A stretch of 55,131 bases of DNA from Exiguobacterium sibiricum 7-3 (GCF_000620865.1 NZ_JHZS01000004.1:1-55131); one strand, 5' to 3'; numbered from the stretch's first letter, positions 18,588-30,278 are shown. The notes: generated by a model not told the origin, from the sequence alone. A program made the numbers and translations.

Positions 18588-18602
18588 TTTTCTTCTTCAC
18601 GT

Positions 18603-18644
18603 AAAACAAAAGAAGCTCGCTTTGCGGGCTTCTTTTGTTTTCAA
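18603..18644 (+). terminator. Strong bidirectional-type terminator after rplL
   Basis: An 18-bp stem pairs AAAACAAAAGAAGCTCGC (18603-18620) with its complement at 18624-18641, with a TTT loop and one G-U pair. The A-rich 5' arm and T-rich 3' arm would allow termination on either strand. Confidence 0.95.
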
Positions 18645-18670
18645 CTTTAATATAGAGAGGGGAAGGAAAC

Positions 18671-19267
18671 ATGGCAGATCATTATTACACAAATGATCCC
18701 TCCTCGAAACGGGATCCAAAGTCGTGGGAATTCGTCTTACGTGGTGAAACGTTCCGCTTCACTTCGGATCATGGAGTGTTTTCAAAAGGCGGCGTTGATT
18801 TCGGTTCGCGTTTACTGATTGAAGCCTTCGTGGAGCCGGATGTACCAGGGGCAATCTTGGATGTCGGGTGCGGATATGGTCCGATGGGCATTTCGCTTGC
18901 GAAAACGACCGGACGAGAAGCAGTTTTAGTAGATGTAAACGAGCGGGCGCTTGAGCTTGCGGCTGACAATGCACGTGCGAATGGTGTTTCCGTGACGACC
19001 GGTGTAAGTGACGGATATGCTGGCGTGGCTGAACAGACGTTTGCAGCGATCGTGACGAATCCACCGATTCGGGCGGGAAAGAATGTCGTTCACCGGATTT
19101 TACGGGAAGCGTATGACCATTTGGAAGTTGGCGGTGCCTTATGGGTCGTCATTCAAAAGAAACAAGGTGGCCCATCAGCGAAGAAGTTGATGGAAGAAGT
19201 ATTTGGTTCATGTGAGACGGTTACCCGCGATAAAGGGTATTCGATATTTAAATCAATTCGGTCTTGA
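18671..19267 (+). CDS. ybxB: Class I methyltransferase YbxB (RsmC-like)
   Basis: This 198-residue enzyme belongs to the RsmC-type rRNA guanine N2-methyltransferase family, which uses S-adenosylmethionine. It has the binding motif LDVGCGYGPMGISLA (about residues 62-76), the acidic VDVNERA, and the catalytic NPPI motif (about residues 133-136). It is shorter than E. coli RsmC and has a single methyltransferase domain, as in other Firmicutes. The position between rplL and rpoB is conserved in Bacillales. The target base (16S G1207) is inferred from the family. Confidence 0.87.
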   Translation: MADHYYTNDPSSKRDPKSWEFVLRGETFRFTSDHGVFSKGGVDFGSRLLIEAFVEPDVPGAILDVGCGYGPMGISLAKTTGREAVLVDVNERALELAADNARANGVSVTTGVSDGYAGVAEQTFAAIVTNPPIRAGKNVVHRILREAYDHLEVGGALWVVIQKKQGGPSAKKLMEEVFGSCETVTRDKGYSIFKSIRS

Positions 19268-19286
19268 CAAATCGAGTGATTTGTCG

Positions 19287-19315
19287 TTGACCTTGTCTAA
19301 TGTCTATGATAGTAT
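19287..19315 (+). promoter_or_regulatory. Promoter of rpoB-rpoC
   Basis: TTGACC (19287-19292), 17 bases, then TAGTAT (19310-19315) with an extended TGA (19307-19309). A second TTGACA at 19264-19269 has no matched -10. The leader to the rpoB start is about 175 bases. Confidence 0.7.
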
Positions 19316-19359
19316 TATAAAATGCCATTGGAGTGATTTTTGGATAAGCAGTTTGAAGC

Positions 19360-19410
19360 AGCTGGCGTTCTCGACTACAGATGATTGAGTAGACAAGACG
19401 TCGCTTTTTT
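19360..19410 (+). promoter_or_regulatory. Terminator-like hairpin in the rpoB leader (candidate attenuator)
   Basis: AGC-T-GGCGT (19360-19368) can pair with GACGTCGCT-side bases (about 19397-19405) with a bulge and a G-U pair. An inner CTAC/GTAG helix lies near 19375-19391. Six T follow at 19405-19410. Because it lies between the rpoB promoter and its start, read-through must be needed for full expression. Confidence 0.5.
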
Positions 19411-19497
19411 GCGCTTATCGGTCAAAAAATGGCTTCAATGTTCGATATTACACCCGTCCTTCTCAAGAAGAAGAACTGGGTCTGAGAGGTGAATCAG

Positions 19498-22400
19498 TTG
19501 ACTGGTCAACTTGTTCAGTACGGTCGTCACCGTCAGAGAAGAAGCTATGCACGTATCAGCGAAGTTTTAGAACTTCCAAACCTAATTGAGATTCAAACGA
19601 ATTCATACGAATGGTTCCTACGGGAAGGTCTTCGTGAGATGTTTCATGATATCTCGCCGATTTCCGACTTCACGGGAAATCTCGTATTAGAATTCATCGA
19701 CTACTCGCTCGGAGAGCCGAAGTATTCGATTGATGAATCAAAAGAACGCGATGTGACCTATTCGGCACCACTACGCGTAAAAGTCCGTCTTCAAAACAAA
19801 GAGACGGGTGAATTGAAGGAACAAGAAGTCTTTATGGGTGACTTCCCGCTTATGACGGAGTCGGGAACATTCATTATTAATGGTGCGGAACGAGTTATCG
19901 TTTCTCAGCTTGTTCGTTCGCCAAGTGTGTATTACAACAATAAGTTAGATAAAAACGGTAAACGTGGATTTTCGGCAACGGTCATCCCGAACCGTGGAGC
20001 ATGGCTCGAACTTGAGACAGATGCGAAAGATATCGTATACGTCCGAATCGACCGCACGCGTAAGATTCCAGTAACGGTTCTTTTACGTGCTCTTGGTTTC
20101 GGTACGGATCAGGAAATCATCGATCTCCTTGGAGATGATGAGTACCTCCGTAACTCCCTTGAAAAAGATAATACAGAAACAACGGAAAAAGCCCTCATCG
20201 AGATTTATGAGCGTCTACGTCCGGGAGAGCCACCGACTGTCGAAAATGCGAAAGCACTTCTCGTGTCACGGTTCTTTGACCCGAAACGTTATGATTTGGC
20301 AAACGTTGGTCGTTATAAAATCAATAAGAAGCTTCATCTGAAGAATCGTCTGTTCGGGCAGAAACTCGCGGAAACGCTTGTGGATCCGGAAACAGGGGAA
20401 GTAATCGCAGAAGAAGGAACGGTTCTTGACCGTCGTATGCTCGATAAAGTCTTGCCATTCCTTGAAGGATCTGTCGGTTACATCGAAGCGACGCCAACTG
20501 GCGGCGTAACGCAAGGCGAAGCCTTCAACTTACAATCGATCAAGGTGTTCGCACCGGACGATGCTGAAGGTGAACGCATCATCAATATCATCGGTAACGG
20601 TAACATCGATCGTGACATCAAGCACATCACGCCTGCTGACATGATTGCTGCCATCAACTATTTCTTCAACTTGTTGCATGAAGTAGGAACGACAGACGAT
20701 ATCGACCACCTCGGTAACCGTCGTCTCCGTTCAGTCGGTGAATTGCTCCAAAACCAGTTCCGGATCGGGCTTTCTCGTATGGAACGTGTCGTCAAGGAGC
20801 GGATGTCGATTCAAGACCAGAATGCGATCACGCCACAGGCATTGATCAACATTCGTCCTGTTATCGCATCGATTAAAGAGTTCTTCGGTAGCTCGCAGTT
20901 ATCACAGTTCATGGACCAAACGAATCCGCTTGCTGAGTTGACGCACAAACGTCGTCTATCTGCACTTGGACCCGGTGGTCTCACACGTGAGCGCGCTGGT
21001 TTTGAAGTCCGAGATGTTCACTACTCGCATTATTCCCGTATGTGTCCGATTGAAACGCCTGAGGGTCCGAACATCGGGCTGATCAACTCACTGTCTTCGT
21101 TCGCGAAAGTCAATGAGTATGGTTTCATCGAAGCACCATACCGTCGTGTCGATCCGGAAACGGGTGTCGTCACGAATGAAATTCACTACATGACGGCCGA
21201 CGAAGAGGATCTCTACGTCGTCGCACAGGCAAACATGTTGTTGACGGAAGAGAAGACGTTCCAAGATACACACGTCTTGTCACGTTTCCGCGGACAAAAC
21301 TTATCTGTCGAACCACCTCGTGTCGATTACATGGACGTTTCACCGAAACAGGTTGTTTCGGCAGCGACGGCATGTATCCCGTTCCTAGAGAACGATGACT
21401 CGAACCGTGCCCTCATGGGAGCGAACATGCAACGTCAGGCCGTACCTCTTCTTGATCCGGAATCACCGATTGTCGGTACTGGGATGGAGTACGTGTCTGC
21501 AAAAGACTCAGGTGCTGCTGTTGTTGCAAAACATTCAGGTATCGCTGAGCGTGTAACGGCACGTGAAATCCTTGTCCGTCGTACGACGGAAGTCGATGGC
21601 AACATCGTTCAAGGTGAACTTGACCGTTACAAGATCCAAAAATTCATTCGTTCTAACCAAGGAACGTGCTATAACCAAAAACCAATCATCAAAGTAGGAG
21701 ATCCTGTCGATAAAGGCGAGATTCTTGCAGATGGTCCATCGATGGACGGTGGGGAACTTGCGCTTGGTCGTAACGTACTCGTCGGTTTCATGACATGGGA
21801 TGGTTACAACTACGAGGATGCTGTCATCATGAGCGAACGTCTCGTGAAAGACGACGTCTACACATCGATTCACATTGAAGAATATGAGTGTGAATCACGT
21901 GATACAAAACTCGGACCGGAAGAGATCACTCGTGACATTCCAAACGTCGGCGACGACGCCCTGAAAAACCTCGACGACCGCGGAATCATCCGTGTCGGTG
22001 CTGAAGTTAAAGACGGGGATATCTTAGTCGGTAAAGTTACACCTAAGGGCGTAACGGAATTGACAGCTGAAGAACGTCTGCTTCATGCAATCTTCGGTGA
22101 AAAAGCACGTGAAGTTCGTGATACGTCACTTCGTGTTCCACACGGCGGCGACGGAATCATCCTTGACGTGAAAATCTTCGATCGTGATAACGGCGACGAA
22201 CTGTCACCTGGTGTCAACCAGTTGATCCGTGCGTACATCGTTCAGAAGCGTAAGATTCACGAAGGAGATAAAATGGCGGGACGTCACGGTAACAAAGGTG
22301 TTATCTCACGTATCCTGCCAGAAGAAGACATGCCGTACATGCCAGACGGCACACCAATCGACATCATGTTGAATCCACTTGGTGTACCATCACGGATGAA

Positions 22401-23055
22401 CATCGGGCAGTTGCTCGAGCTTCACCTTGGTATGGCTGCACGCCAACTCGGAATCAAAGTTGCATCGCCGGTATTCGATGGTGCACGTGAGGAAGATGTT
22501 TGGGCAACGATTGAAGAGGCCGGTATGGACCGCGACGCTAAGACGATCCTGTATGATGGACGTTCTGGTGAAGCCTTCGATAACCGCATCTCGGTTGGTG
22601 TCATGTATATGATCAAACTCGCCCACATGGTCGATGATAAACTTCACGCACGTTCGACGGGTCCTTACTCGCTCGTTACGCAGCAGCCGCTCGGTGGTAA
22701 AGCCCAGTTCGGTGGACAGCGTTTCGGTGAGATGGAAGTATGGGCACTGGAAGCATACGGTGCCGCTTATACGCTCCAAGAGATCCTGACAATCAAGTCC
22801 GATGATACAATCGGTCGTGTTAAAGCATATGAAGCGATCGTTAAAGGCGAAAATGTACCACAACCGGGCGTGCCGGAATCGTTCCGAGTCCTCATTAAAG
22901 AGCTTCAATCCCTTGGTATGGATGTTAAGATGATGTCTGCCGAAGATGAAGAGATCGAAATGAAAGACGACGACGACGACAACATCCCGAACGCGACTCC
23001 AGCACTAGAAGAAGTTCAAGCGCCTGTCGCACCAGTTGTTACTGAAGAGGAATAA
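19498..23055 (+). CDS. rpoB: DNA-directed RNA polymerase subunit beta
   Basis: RpoB forms one pincer of core RNA polymerase and most of the rifampicin pocket. The 1185-residue protein begins [15 protein letters not shown]. Start TTG 19498 is preferred to GTG 19489, since GAGAGGTGA is at 19484-19492 and B. subtilis rpoB also starts TTG at this residue. The rifampicin region near residue 463 ([12 protein letters not shown] and [11 protein letters not shown]) shows the usual susceptible residues. [12 protein letters not shown] and the C-terminal clamp region are intact; the tail is acidic and ends in a variable stretch. Confidence 0.97.
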   Translation: MTGQLVQYGRHRQRRSYARISEVLELPNLIEIQTNSYEWFLREGLREMFHDISPISDFTGNLVLEFIDYSLGEPKYSIDESKERDVTYSAPLRVKVRLQNKETGELKEQEVFMGDFPLMTESGTFIINGAERVIVSQLVRSPSVYYNNKLDKNGKRGFSATVIPNRGAWLELETDAKDIVYVRIDRTRKIPVTVLLRALGFGTDQEIIDLLGDDEYLRNSLEKDNTETTEKALIEIYERLRPGEPPTVENAKALLVSRFFDPKRYDLANVGRYKINKKLHLKNRLFGQKLAETLVDPETGEVIAEEGTVLDRRMLDKVLPFLEGSVGYIEATPTGGVTQGEAFNLQSIKVFAPDDAEGERIINIIGNGNIDRDIKHITPADMIAAINYFFNLLHEVGTTDDIDHLGNRRLRSVGELLQNQFRIGLSRMERVVKERMSIQDQNAITPQALINIRPVIASIKEFFGSSQLSQFMDQTNPLAELTHKRRLSALGPGGLTRERAGFEVRDVHYSHYSRMCPIETPEGPNIGLINSLSSFAKVNEYGFIEAPYRRVDPETGVVTNEIHYMTADEEDLYVVAQANMLLTEEKTFQDTHVLSRFRGQNLSVEPPRVDYMDVSPKQVVSAATACIPFLENDDSNRALMGANMQRQAVPLLDPESPIVGTGMEYVSAKDSGAAVVAKHSGIAERVTAREILVRRTTEVDGNIVQGELDRYKIQKFIRSNQGTCYNQKPIIKVGDPVDKGEILADGPSMDGGELALGRNVLVGFMTWDGYNYEDAVIMSERLVKDDVYTSIHIEEYECESRDTKLGPEEITRDIPNVGDDALKNLDDRGIIRVGAEVKDGDILVGKVTPKGVTELTAEERLLHAIFGEKAREVRDTSLRVPHGGDGIILDVKIFDRDNGDELSPGVNQLIRAYIVQKRKIHEGDKMAGRHGNKGVISRILPEEDMPYMPDGTPIDIMLNPLGVPSRMNIGQLLELHLGMAARQLGIKVASPVFDGAREEDVWATIEEAGMDRDAKTILYDGRSGEAFDNRISVGVMYMIKLAHMVDDKLHARSTGPYSLVTQQPLGGKAQFGGQRFGEMEVWALEAYGAAYTLQEILTIKSDDTIGRVKAYEAIVKGENVPQPGVPESFRVLIKELQSLGMDVKMMSAEDEEIEMKDDDDDNIPNATPALEEVQAPVAPVVTEEE

Positions 23056-23075
23056 GCGAAAGGGAGGTCCACCCC

Positions 23076-26000
23076 TTGGTAGATGTTAATAGATTTGAAT
23101 ATATGAAAATCGGCCTCGCTTCCCCTGAAAAGATCCGTTCGTGGTCTTTCGGGGAAGTGAAGAAGCCGGAAACGATCAACTATCGTACGCTCAAGCCAGA
23201 GAAAGACGGCTTGTTCTGTGAACGGATTTTTGGTCCAACAAAAGACTGGGAATGTTACTGCGGGAAATACAAGCGAATCCGTTATAAAGGAATCATTTGT
23301 GACCGTTGTGGCGTTGAAGTAACCAAGTCGAAAGTCCGTCGTGAACGCATGGGTCATATTGAACTTGCAGCACCGGTTTCGCACATCTGGTACTTTAAAG
23401 GAATCCCAAGTCGTATGGGTCTCGTCCTTGATATGTCACCACGTGCACTCGAAGAGATCATTTACTTCGCGTCGTACGTCGTCACAGATCCAGGCGAATC
23501 GACACTCGAGAAAAAACAACTTCTTTCAGAAAAAGAGTACCGCGCATATCGCGAGAAATTCGGTAGTTCGTTTACCGCTGAAATGGGTGCGGAAGCAGTT
23601 CGCAAATTGCTCCGTGACGTTGAACTCGAAAAAGAAGTAGCTGGCTTACGTGAAGATCTTCGAATGATTCAAGGACAACGTCGTACACGTGCGATCAAAC
23701 GTCTTGAAGTCCTCGATGCTTTCCGCAACTCAGGCAACAATCCGGAGTGGATGGTTCTTGAAGTACTTCCTGTCATCCCGCCGGAACTCCGTCCGATGGT
23801 CCAGCTTGATGGTGGACGTTTCGCGACATCTGACTTAAACGACTTATACCGTCGTGTCATCAACCGTAACAACCGTCTCAAGCGTCTTCTTGACCTTGGC
23901 GCTCCGAACATCATCGTTCAGAATGAAAAACGGATGTTGCAAGAAGCGGTCGATGCCTTGATCGATAACGGTCGTCGTGGTCGTCCGGTTACTGGACCGG
24001 GTAACCGTCCATTAAAATCTCTTTCACACATGCTGAAAGGGAAACAAGGACGTTTCCGTCAAAACTTACTCGGTAAACGAGTCGACTATTCTGGTCGTTC
24101 GGTTATCGTCGTTGGTCCAAACCTGAAGATGTATCAATGTGGTCTTCCGAAAGAAATGGCCCTTGAACTCTTCAAACCGTTTGTCATGAAAGAGCTCGTC
24201 TCACGTGGCATCGCACCAAACATCAAGAGTGCAAAACGGAAAATCGAACGTGTTCAACCTGAAATTTGGGATGTGTTAGAAGAAGTCATCCGTGAGCACC
24301 CGGTTCTCTTGAACCGTGCCCCGACTCTTCACCGTCTCGGTATCCAGGCGTTCGAACCGACACTCGTCGAAGGTCGCGCGATTCGCCTTCACCCACTCGT
24401 ATGTACGGCATACAATGCCGATTTCGATGGTGACCAAATGGCGGTTCACGTACCACTTTCAGCAGAAGCACAAGCAGAAGCCCGTCTTCTCATGCTCGCT
24501 GCACAAAACATCTTGAACCCGAAAGACGGTAAGCCTGTTGTTACACCATCGCAGGATATGGTCCTCGGTAACTACTACCTGACGCTTGAGCGTGAAAACG
24601 CAATCGGCGAAGGGAAAACTTTCTCGACGGTGAACGAAGCGTTGATTGCCTACCAAAATGGGTATGTCCACTTCCACACACGTGTTGCGATTCCAGCCGG
24701 CGTTCTGAAGAACCCGACATTCACTGAAGCGCAAAACGAGAAATTATTGGTTACGACGGTCGGTAAGTTGATCTTCAACGAGATCCTCCCAACGACGTTC
24801 CCATACTTGAATGAACCATCGATGAACAATCTGCAGGAAGCAACGCCTGATCAGTACTTCCTTGAAAAAGGAACGGATATCGTGGCTGAAATCAAGAGCC
24901 GTCCGATCATCGAACCATTCAAAAAAGGATTCCTCGGAAATGTCATCGCAGAAGTCTTCAAGCGTTTTGAAACGACTGAGACGAGCCGCATGCTTGACCG
25001 AATGAAAAACCTTGGTTTCAAACACTCGACACGTGCGGGTATTACGGTTGGTATCGCGGATATCATCGTACTTCCGGATAAACAGGAAATCCTGGTCGAA
25101 GCACAAGATAATGTTGACCGCGTTATGAAATCGTATCGCCGTGGTCTCATCACAGAAGAAGAGCGCTATGAGCGTGTCGTTAAATCGTGGAATGACGCGA
25201 AGGATGAAATTCAGTCTCGTCTGATGAAATCCCTCAACCGTTTGAACCCGATCTTCATGATGAGTGACTCTGGTGCCCGTGGTAACGCGTCAAACTTTAC
25301 GCAGCTTGCAGGGATGCGTGGACTCATGGCCGCTCCAAGTGGACGGATCATCGAGCTCCCGATCAAATCTTCGTTCCGTGAGGGTCTGACGGTTCAGGAA
25401 TACTTCATCTCGACGCACGGTGCACGTAAAGGTCTTGCCGATACAGCCTTGAAGACTGCCGATTCAGGTTACCTGACTCGTCGTCTCGTTGACGTCGCGC
25501 AAGATGTTATCATTCGCGAAGATGATTGTGGAACGGATCGTGGTATCCGTGTTACAGCACTCCGCGAAGGAACGGAAGAAATCGAAAACCTCTACGACCG
25601 ACTCGTTGGCCGTACGGCGTTCGAAAAAGTCGTTCACCCGGAAACAGGAGCAGTCCTTGTTTCAACAAACGAACTTATCGACGAAGATATCGCGCGTGCT
25701 ATCACGGACGCAGGCATCGACAACGTTGAGATTCGTACAGCCTTCACTTGTAACACAAGTCATGGTGTCTGTAAGAAATGTTATGGACGTAACCTTGCGA
25801 CTGGTAATGACGTCGAGGTCGGCGAAGCAGTCGGAATCATCGCGGCACAATCAATCGGTGAGCCAGGAACGCAGCTTACAATGCGTACCTTCCACACAGG
25901 TGGGGTTGCCGGAGACGATATCACACAAGGTCTCCCGCGTATCCAGGAGTTGTTCGAGGCCCGTAACCCGAAAGGTCAAGCGGTCATCTCGGAAATCGAC

Positions 26001-26675
26001 GGACAAGTCATCGACTTTACGGAGTCGCGTGATAAGCGTGAGTTGACGATTCAAGGTCTGAGCGAAACACGGACATACACGATTCCTTTCGGATCACGTC
26101 TTCGTGTTCAACTCGGTGAAGAAGTCATTGCCGGACAAGTGTTCACAGAGGGTTCAATCGACCCGAAAGAACTCTTGAACGTCAAAGGTGTATCAGGCGT
26201 ACAGAACTATCTTCTTCAAGAAGTTCAAAAAGTATACCGGATGCAAGGGGTTGAGATTGGTGACAAGCACGTCGAGGTCATGGTACGTCAGATGATCCGT
26301 CGCGTCCGCGTCATCGAGTCTGGTGAGACATCACTCTTACCAGGTTCGCTAGTCGATATCAGCACATTCAAAGAAGCATGTAAAGAAGCGCTCCGTGCCG
26401 GTAAAGCACTCGCTTCGGCTAAACCAGTTCTCCTCGGTATCACAAAAGCGTCGCTTGAGACGGATTCGTTCCTATCAGCTGCTTCGTTCCAGGAAACTAC
26501 TCGTGTCCTTACGGATGCGGCGATTAAAGGGAAGAGCGACTACCTTCGCGGCTTGAAAGAGAACGTTATTATCGGTAAACTTGTTCCAGCTGGTACAGGA
26601 ATGACACGTTACCGCCAAATCGGTCTCGAGATCGCAGGCGAAGCACCTGTAGAAGCAGATTCTCCTGTAGAATAA
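23076..26675 (+). CDS. rpoC: DNA-directed RNA polymerase subunit beta'
   Basis: RpoC carries the catalytic magnesium site. The 1199-residue protein has the N-terminal zinc ribbon [19 protein letters not shown] (about 60-78), the active-site [12 protein letters not shown] (about residues 447-458), the second zinc cluster [15 protein letters not shown], and bridge/trigger-region motifs such as [16 protein letters not shown]. The start is TTG 23076 behind AAAGGGAGGT; the protein then begins [10 protein letters not shown] like relatives. It lies 20 bases after rpoB in the same operon. Confidence 0.98.
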   Translation: MVDVNRFEYMKIGLASPEKIRSWSFGEVKKPETINYRTLKPEKDGLFCERIFGPTKDWECYCGKYKRIRYKGIICDRCGVEVTKSKVRRERMGHIELAAPVSHIWYFKGIPSRMGLVLDMSPRALEEIIYFASYVVTDPGESTLEKKQLLSEKEYRAYREKFGSSFTAEMGAEAVRKLLRDVELEKEVAGLREDLRMIQGQRRTRAIKRLEVLDAFRNSGNNPEWMVLEVLPVIPPELRPMVQLDGGRFATSDLNDLYRRVINRNNRLKRLLDLGAPNIIVQNEKRMLQEAVDALIDNGRRGRPVTGPGNRPLKSLSHMLKGKQGRFRQNLLGKRVDYSGRSVIVVGPNLKMYQCGLPKEMALELFKPFVMKELVSRGIAPNIKSAKRKIERVQPEIWDVLEEVIREHPVLLNRAPTLHRLGIQAFEPTLVEGRAIRLHPLVCTAYNADFDGDQMAVHVPLSAEAQAEARLLMLAAQNILNPKDGKPVVTPSQDMVLGNYYLTLERENAIGEGKTFSTVNEALIAYQNGYVHFHTRVAIPAGVLKNPTFTEAQNEKLLVTTVGKLIFNEILPTTFPYLNEPSMNNLQEATPDQYFLEKGTDIVAEIKSRPIIEPFKKGFLGNVIAEVFKRFETTETSRMLDRMKNLGFKHSTRAGITVGIADIIVLPDKQEILVEAQDNVDRVMKSYRRGLITEEERYERVVKSWNDAKDEIQSRLMKSLNRLNPIFMMSDSGARGNASNFTQLAGMRGLMAAPSGRIIELPIKSSFREGLTVQEYFISTHGARKGLADTALKTADSGYLTRRLVDVAQDVIIREDDCGTDRGIRVTALREGTEEIENLYDRLVGRTAFEKVVHPETGAVLVSTNELIDEDIARAITDAGIDNVEIRTAFTCNTSHGVCKKCYGRNLATGNDVEVGEAVGIIAAQSIGEPGTQLTMRTFHTGGVAGDDITQGLPRIQELFEARNPKGQAVISEIDGQVIDFTESRDKRELTIQGLSETRTYTIPFGSRLRVQLGEEVIAGQVFTEGSIDPKELLNVKGVSGVQNYLLQEVQKVYRMQGVEIGDKHVEVMVRQMIRRVRVIESGETSLLPGSLVDISTFKEACKEALRAGKALASAKPVLLGITKASLETDSFLSAASFQETTRVLTDAAIKGKSDYLRGLKENVIIGKLVPAGTGMTRYRQIGLEIAGEAPVEADSPVE

Positions 26676-26681
26676 AACGCC

Positions 26682-26710
26682 TTGACACGCCGGTATGGCG
26701 GTGCTACTAT
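26682..26710 (+). promoter_or_regulatory. Promoter upstream of the L7Ae-family gene and rpsL
   Basis: A perfect TTGACA (26682-26687), 17 bases, then TACTAT (26705-26710) with an extended TGC (26702-26704). It lies directly after the rpoC stop and probably drives the str group. Confidence 0.85.
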
Positions 26711-26755
26711 GATATAGTGTTGCCAACCGGCTGTGTTATTTTGGAGGATATCTTC

Positions 26756-27007
26756 ATGTCTTACAAAAAAGTAGTCGGCGCAGATTTGAAGTTTGTCGGT
26801 CAAAAGCAAACGCTCAAAGCATTGCGATCTGGCAAGGCGTCGGAAGTGATCATCGCAGATGACGCAGATGAACACGTAAAGCAAGCATTGCTCGATGCGG
26901 CGAAACAAGCAAACGTTCCAGTCGTGAACGTTCCTTCTAAGCTTGAGCTTGGTAAGGCTTGTGGAATCGACGTTGCAGCAACTGCTGTTGCTATTAAGAA
27001 AGTTTGA
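26756..27007 (+). CDS. rplGB: L7Ae-family RNA-binding protein (YbxF type)
   Basis: This 83-residue protein is a small L7Ae/L30e/S12e/Gadd45-family member that binds kink-turn RNA in B. subtilis. It begins MSYKKVVGADLKFVGQKQT and has the signature segment for k-turn recognition (SGKASEVIIADDAD and VPVVNVPSKLELGKACGI). Start 26756 follows GGAGGATAT; an upstream in-frame ATG at 26717 lies almost at the predicted transcription start and is rejected. Location between rpoC and rpsL is conserved in Bacillales. Confidence 0.9.
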   Translation: MSYKKVVGADLKFVGQKQTLKALRSGKASEVIIADDADEHVKQALLDAAKQANVPVVNVPSKLELGKACGIDVAATAVAIKKV

Positions 27008-27011
27008 TAAT

Positions 27012-27094
27012 ACGTTTTGTGTGGCGATGGAATGCCTGAGCCACGCAAAACGTTTCATTATGACTTTCGATGAACCACCCGGCTCGGTGGTTTT
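27012..27094 (+). promoter_or_regulatory. Two hairpins in the rplGB-rpsL gap
   Basis: ACGTTTTGTGTGGC (27012-27025) pairs with GCCACGCAAAACGT (27040-27053) in 14 bp; no T-run follows. A second hairpin, AACCACC/GGTGGTT (27073-27092), is followed by TTTT. They may partly terminate, protect or control rpsL expression. The sequence does not say which. Confidence 0.5.
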
Positions 27095-27132
27095 GAAACT
27101 TGTCATGAATTCAGGAAGGGAGGATCTCAAAG

Positions 27133-27555
27133 ATGCCTACTATCAACCAATTAGTCCGTAAAGGACGTCAATCAAAAGTTGTGAAATCAGATTCGCCAGC
27201 GCTGAACAAAGGGTACAACAGCTTTATCAAAGCTCGTACTGACATCAGCTCACCACAAAAACGTGGTGTTTGTACTCGTGTAGGTACAATGACTCCGAAG
27301 AAACCGAACTCGGCTCTTCGTAAGTACGCACGTGTACGTTTAACGAACACAATGGAAGTAACAGCTTACATCCCAGGTATCGGCCACAACTTGCAAGAGC
27401 ACAGTGTTGTTCTTATTCGCGGCGGTCGCGTAAAAGACTTACCAGGGGTACGTTACCACATCGTTCGTGGTGCACTCGATACAGCTGGAGTTGACGGCCG
27501 TATGCAAGGTCGTTCGAAATATGGTACTAAACGTCCAAAAGCAGCAAAAAAATAA
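27133..27555 (+). CDS. rpsL: Small ribosomal subunit protein uS12
   Basis: S12 sits at the decoding centre. The 140-residue protein starts [12 protein letters not shown]. It keeps the loop [11 protein letters not shown], with the lysine whose mutation gives streptomycin resistance, and [10 protein letters not shown]; both look wild-type. Start ATG 27133 follows AGGAAGGGAGG. It heads rpsL-rpsG-fusA. Confidence 0.98.
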   Translation: MPTINQLVRKGRQSKVVKSDSPALNKGYNSFIKARTDISSPQKRGVCTRVGTMTPKKPNSALRKYARVRLTNTMEVTAYIPGIGHNLQEHSVVLIRGGRVKDLPGVRYHIVRGALDTAGVDGRMQGRSKYGTKRPKAAKK

Positions 27556-27604
27556 TCTAGATATCAGAAGATATCACCTCACTATATGAAAGGAGGGACT
27601 CGGA

Positions 27605-28075
27605 ATGCCACGTAAAGGTCAAGTAGAACGCCGTGATGTAATGGCTGATCCGATCTACAACTCTAAACTCGTTACCCGCCTTATCAACCGTCTTATGTTA
27701 GATGGTAAAAAAGGTACTGCTCAACAAATCTTATACAAAGCTTTTGAAGCTGTCGCTGAACGTTCAGGTCGCGATGCAATGGAAGTTTTTGAAGAGGCGA
27801 TGAACAACATCATGCCAGTTCTTGAAGTTAAAGCACGCCGTGTAGGTGGAGCTAACTATCAAGTTCCTGTCGAAGTCCGCCCTGAGCGCCGTACGACACT
27901 TGCACTTCGTTACCTCGTGAACTACTCACGTCTCCGTAACGAAAAAACAATGGATGCTCGTCTTGCTAATGAAATCATGGACGCTGCAAACAACACTGGT
28001 GCTTCAGTTAAGAAGCGCGAAGATATGCACAAAATGGCGGAAGCGAACAAAGCGTTTGCTCACTACCGCTGGTAA
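27605..28075 (+). CDS. rpsG: Small ribosomal subunit protein uS7
   Basis: S7 nucleates the 30S head and contacts the E-site tRNA. The 156-residue protein starts [16 protein letters not shown] and shows [31 protein letters not shown] and the C-terminal helical segment. Start ATG 27605 follows AAAGGAGGGAC. It is 49 bases after rpsL and precedes fusA, the usual str order. Confidence 0.98.
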   Translation: MPRKGQVERRDVMADPIYNSKLVTRLINRLMLDGKKGTAQQILYKAFEAVAERSGRDAMEVFEEAMNNIMPVLEVKARRVGGANYQVPVEVRPERRTTLALRYLVNYSRLRNEKTMDARLANEIMDAANNTGASVKKREDMHKMAEANKAFAHYRW

Positions 28076-28087
28076 ATCCGGAATCAA

Positions 28088-28127
28088 CCACCTCATCTAT
28101 GCCATTTTGTATGGAAATATGAGGTGG
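28088..28127 (+). other. Hairpin in the rpsG-fusA gap
   Basis: CCACCTCAT (28088-28096) is fully complementary to ATGAGGTGG (28119-28127), with an inner CCAT/ATGG. No T-run follows. It may be an mRNA stability or translational control element of the str operon. Confidence 0.45.
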
Positions 28128-28199
28128 CTTTCGGGTATAGTCATGACGTGTGGCAACACACGGACACTAAACTAAAATGCGAAAGGAGAATGTTTAAAG

Positions 28200-30278
28200 A
28201 TGGCAAGAGAATTCTCCCTTAAGAACACCCGTAATATCGGGATCATGGCCCACATCGATGCTGGTAAAACAACAACGACTGAGCGTATCCTCTATTACAC
28301 GGGTCGTATCCACAAGATTGGTGAAACGCACGAAGGTGCTTCACAGATGGACTGGATGGAGCAAGAGCAAGAGCGTGGAATCACGATTACATCTGCAGCA
28401 ACAACTGCACAATGGAAAGGTAACCGCGTAAACATCATCGATACACCTGGACACGTAGACTTCACTGTTGAAGTTGAACGTTCACTCCGTGTACTTGATG
28501 GTGCGGTAGCAGTACTTGATGCTCAGTCTGGTGTTGAGCCACAAACTGAGACAGTATGGCGCCAAGCTACAACTTACGGCGTACCACGTATCGTTTTCGT
28601 TAACAAAATGGATAAAATCGGTGCAGACTTCCTGTACTCGGTTGGAACGCTTCGCGACCGCCTTCAAGCGAACGCACACGCAATCCAAATCCCGATCGGC
28701 GCAGAAGATGAATTCAAAGGAATCATCGACCTCGTTGAAAAGAAAACATACATGTACGGTAACGACCTCGGTACTGATATCGAAGAAATCGAAGGGTTCC
28801 CTGCAGAATTCGCAGAAGAAGCTGAAGAACTTCGTGCATCACTTATCGAAGCAGTTGCAGATTACGAAGAAGAAATGATGATGAAATACCTCGAGGGCGA
28901 GGAAATCACAATTGAAGAGCTTAAAGCGGGTATCCGTAAAGCGACTCTTACAGTTGATTTCTACCCAGTTCTCGTTGGTTCGGCATTCAAGAACAAAGGT
29001 GTTCAGCTTATGCTTGACGCAGTCCTTGACTACCTCCCATCACCAGTCGACGTAAAAGCAATCACAGGAATTAACATGGATACAGATGAAGAGATCATTC
29101 GTGAGTCAACTGACGAAGCGCCATTCTCTGCACTTGCATTCAAAGTTATGACTGACCCGTATGTTGGTAAATTGACGTTCTTCCGTGTGTACTCAGGTAC
29201 AGCTACGGCAGGATCTTACGTCAAGAACTCAACAAAAGGGAAACGTGAGCGTCTTGGACGTATCCTTCAAATGCACGCGAACAGCCGTGAGGAGATCCCA
29301 ATGGTCTTCGCTGGTGACATCGCAGCAGCTGTAGGTCTTAAAGATACTACTACTGGAGATACGCTTTGTGCAGAGAAAGACAACGTCGTTCTCGAATCAA
29401 TGACATTCCCAGAACCAGTTATCTCGGTCGCAATCGAACCAAAAACGAAAGCTGACCAAGATAAAATGGGTCAAGCACTCGCTAAGCTTGCTGAAGAGGA
29501 TCCAACATTCCGTACTGAAACAAACCCAGAGACTGGTCAAACGATCATCTCAGGTATGGGTGAGCTTCACCTCGACATCATCGTTGACCGTATGCGTCGC
29601 GAATTCAAAGTCGAAGCAAATGTTGGTGCTCCACAAGTAGCTTACCGTGAAACGATTCGCCAAGCGGCGAAAATCGATTCTAAGTTTGCTCGTCAATCAG
29701 GTGGTCGTGGTCAGTATGGTCACGTCGTCGTAGAATTCGAGCCAAACGAAGAAGGTGCTGGCTTTGAGTTCAACAACAAAATCGTCGGTGGTGTTGTTCC
29801 ACGTGAATACATCCCAGCGGTTGAACACGGAATCGAAGAAGCGCTTCAAAACGGTATCCTTGCTGGTTATCCAGTAGTTGACGTTAAAGCGGCACTCGTT
29901 TTCGGATCGTACCACGATGTCGACTCAAACGAGATGGCATTTAAAATCGCGGCTTCAATGGCCGTCAAACAACTTAAAGATAAGAGCGGCGCTGTTATCC
30001 TTGAGCCAATGATGAAAGTTGAAATCGTCATCCCAGATGAATACATGGGAGACATCATGGGTGATGTTACATCACGCCGTGGACGCGTTGAAGGTATGGA
30101 AGCTCGCGGGAACGCTCAAGTCGTTCGTTCGATGATTCCACTTTCAGAGATGTTCGGTTACGCTACTGGTCTTCGTTCACGCACACAAGGTCGCGGAACG
30201 TACTCGATGCACTTCGATCACTACGAAGAAGTACCGAAATCAGTTGCTGAAGAAATCATCAAAAAAGCAAACGGCTAA
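28200..30278 (+). CDS. fusA: Elongation factor G
   Basis: EF-G is the GTPase for translocation and ribosome recycling. The 692-residue protein begins [20 protein letters not shown] and has G1 [10 protein letters not shown]2/G3 ITSAATT with DTPGHVDF, and NKMDK; domains II-V are complete. Start ATG 28200 follows AAAGGAG; an out-of-frame ATG at 28190 lies between them. It follows rpsG after a gap with a hairpin. Confidence 0.98.
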   Translation: MAREFSLKNTRNIGIMAHIDAGKTTTTERILYYTGRIHKIGETHEGASQMDWMEQEQERGITITSAATTAQWKGNRVNIIDTPGHVDFTVEVERSLRVLDGAVAVLDAQSGVEPQTETVWRQATTYGVPRIVFVNKMDKIGADFLYSVGTLRDRLQANAHAIQIPIGAEDEFKGIIDLVEKKTYMYGNDLGTDIEEIEGFPAEFAEEAEELRASLIEAVADYEEEMMMKYLEGEEITIEELKAGIRKATLTVDFYPVLVGSAFKNKGVQLMLDAVLDYLPSPVDVKAITGINMDTDEEIIRESTDEAPFSALAFKVMTDPYVGKLTFFRVYSGTATAGSYVKNSTKGKRERLGRILQMHANSREEIPMVFAGDIAAAVGLKDTTTGDTLCAEKDNVVLESMTFPEPVISVAIEPKTKADQDKMGQALAKLAEEDPTFRTETNPETGQTIISGMGELHLDIIVDRMRREFKVEANVGAPQVAYRETIRQAAKIDSKFARQSGGRGQYGHVVVEFEPNEEGAGFEFNNKIVGGVVPREYIPAVEHGIEEALQNGILAGYPVVDVKAALVFGSYHDVDSNEMAFKIAASMAVKQLKDKSGAVILEPMMKVEIVIPDEYMGDIMGDVTSRRGRVEGMEARGNAQVVRSMIPLSEMFGYATGLRSRTQGRGTYSMHFDHYEEVPKSVAEEIIKKANG

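Noticed and set aside
20884-20985. Possible rifampicin-resistance change in rpoB
   Set aside because: The region matches the usual susceptible sequence at the common resistance positions.
22390-22908. Minus-strand frame of 172 codons inside rpoB
   Set aside because: It is a codon-bias shadow of rpoB with no start signal.
26609-27130. Minus-strand frame of 173 codons across the rpoC-rpsL gap
   Set aside because: It runs antisense through a strong promoter, rplGB and hairpins, and shows no family resemblance.
27133-27555. Possible streptomycin-resistance change in rpsL
   Set aside because: The KKPNSALRK and [10 protein letters not shown] loops are wild-type.
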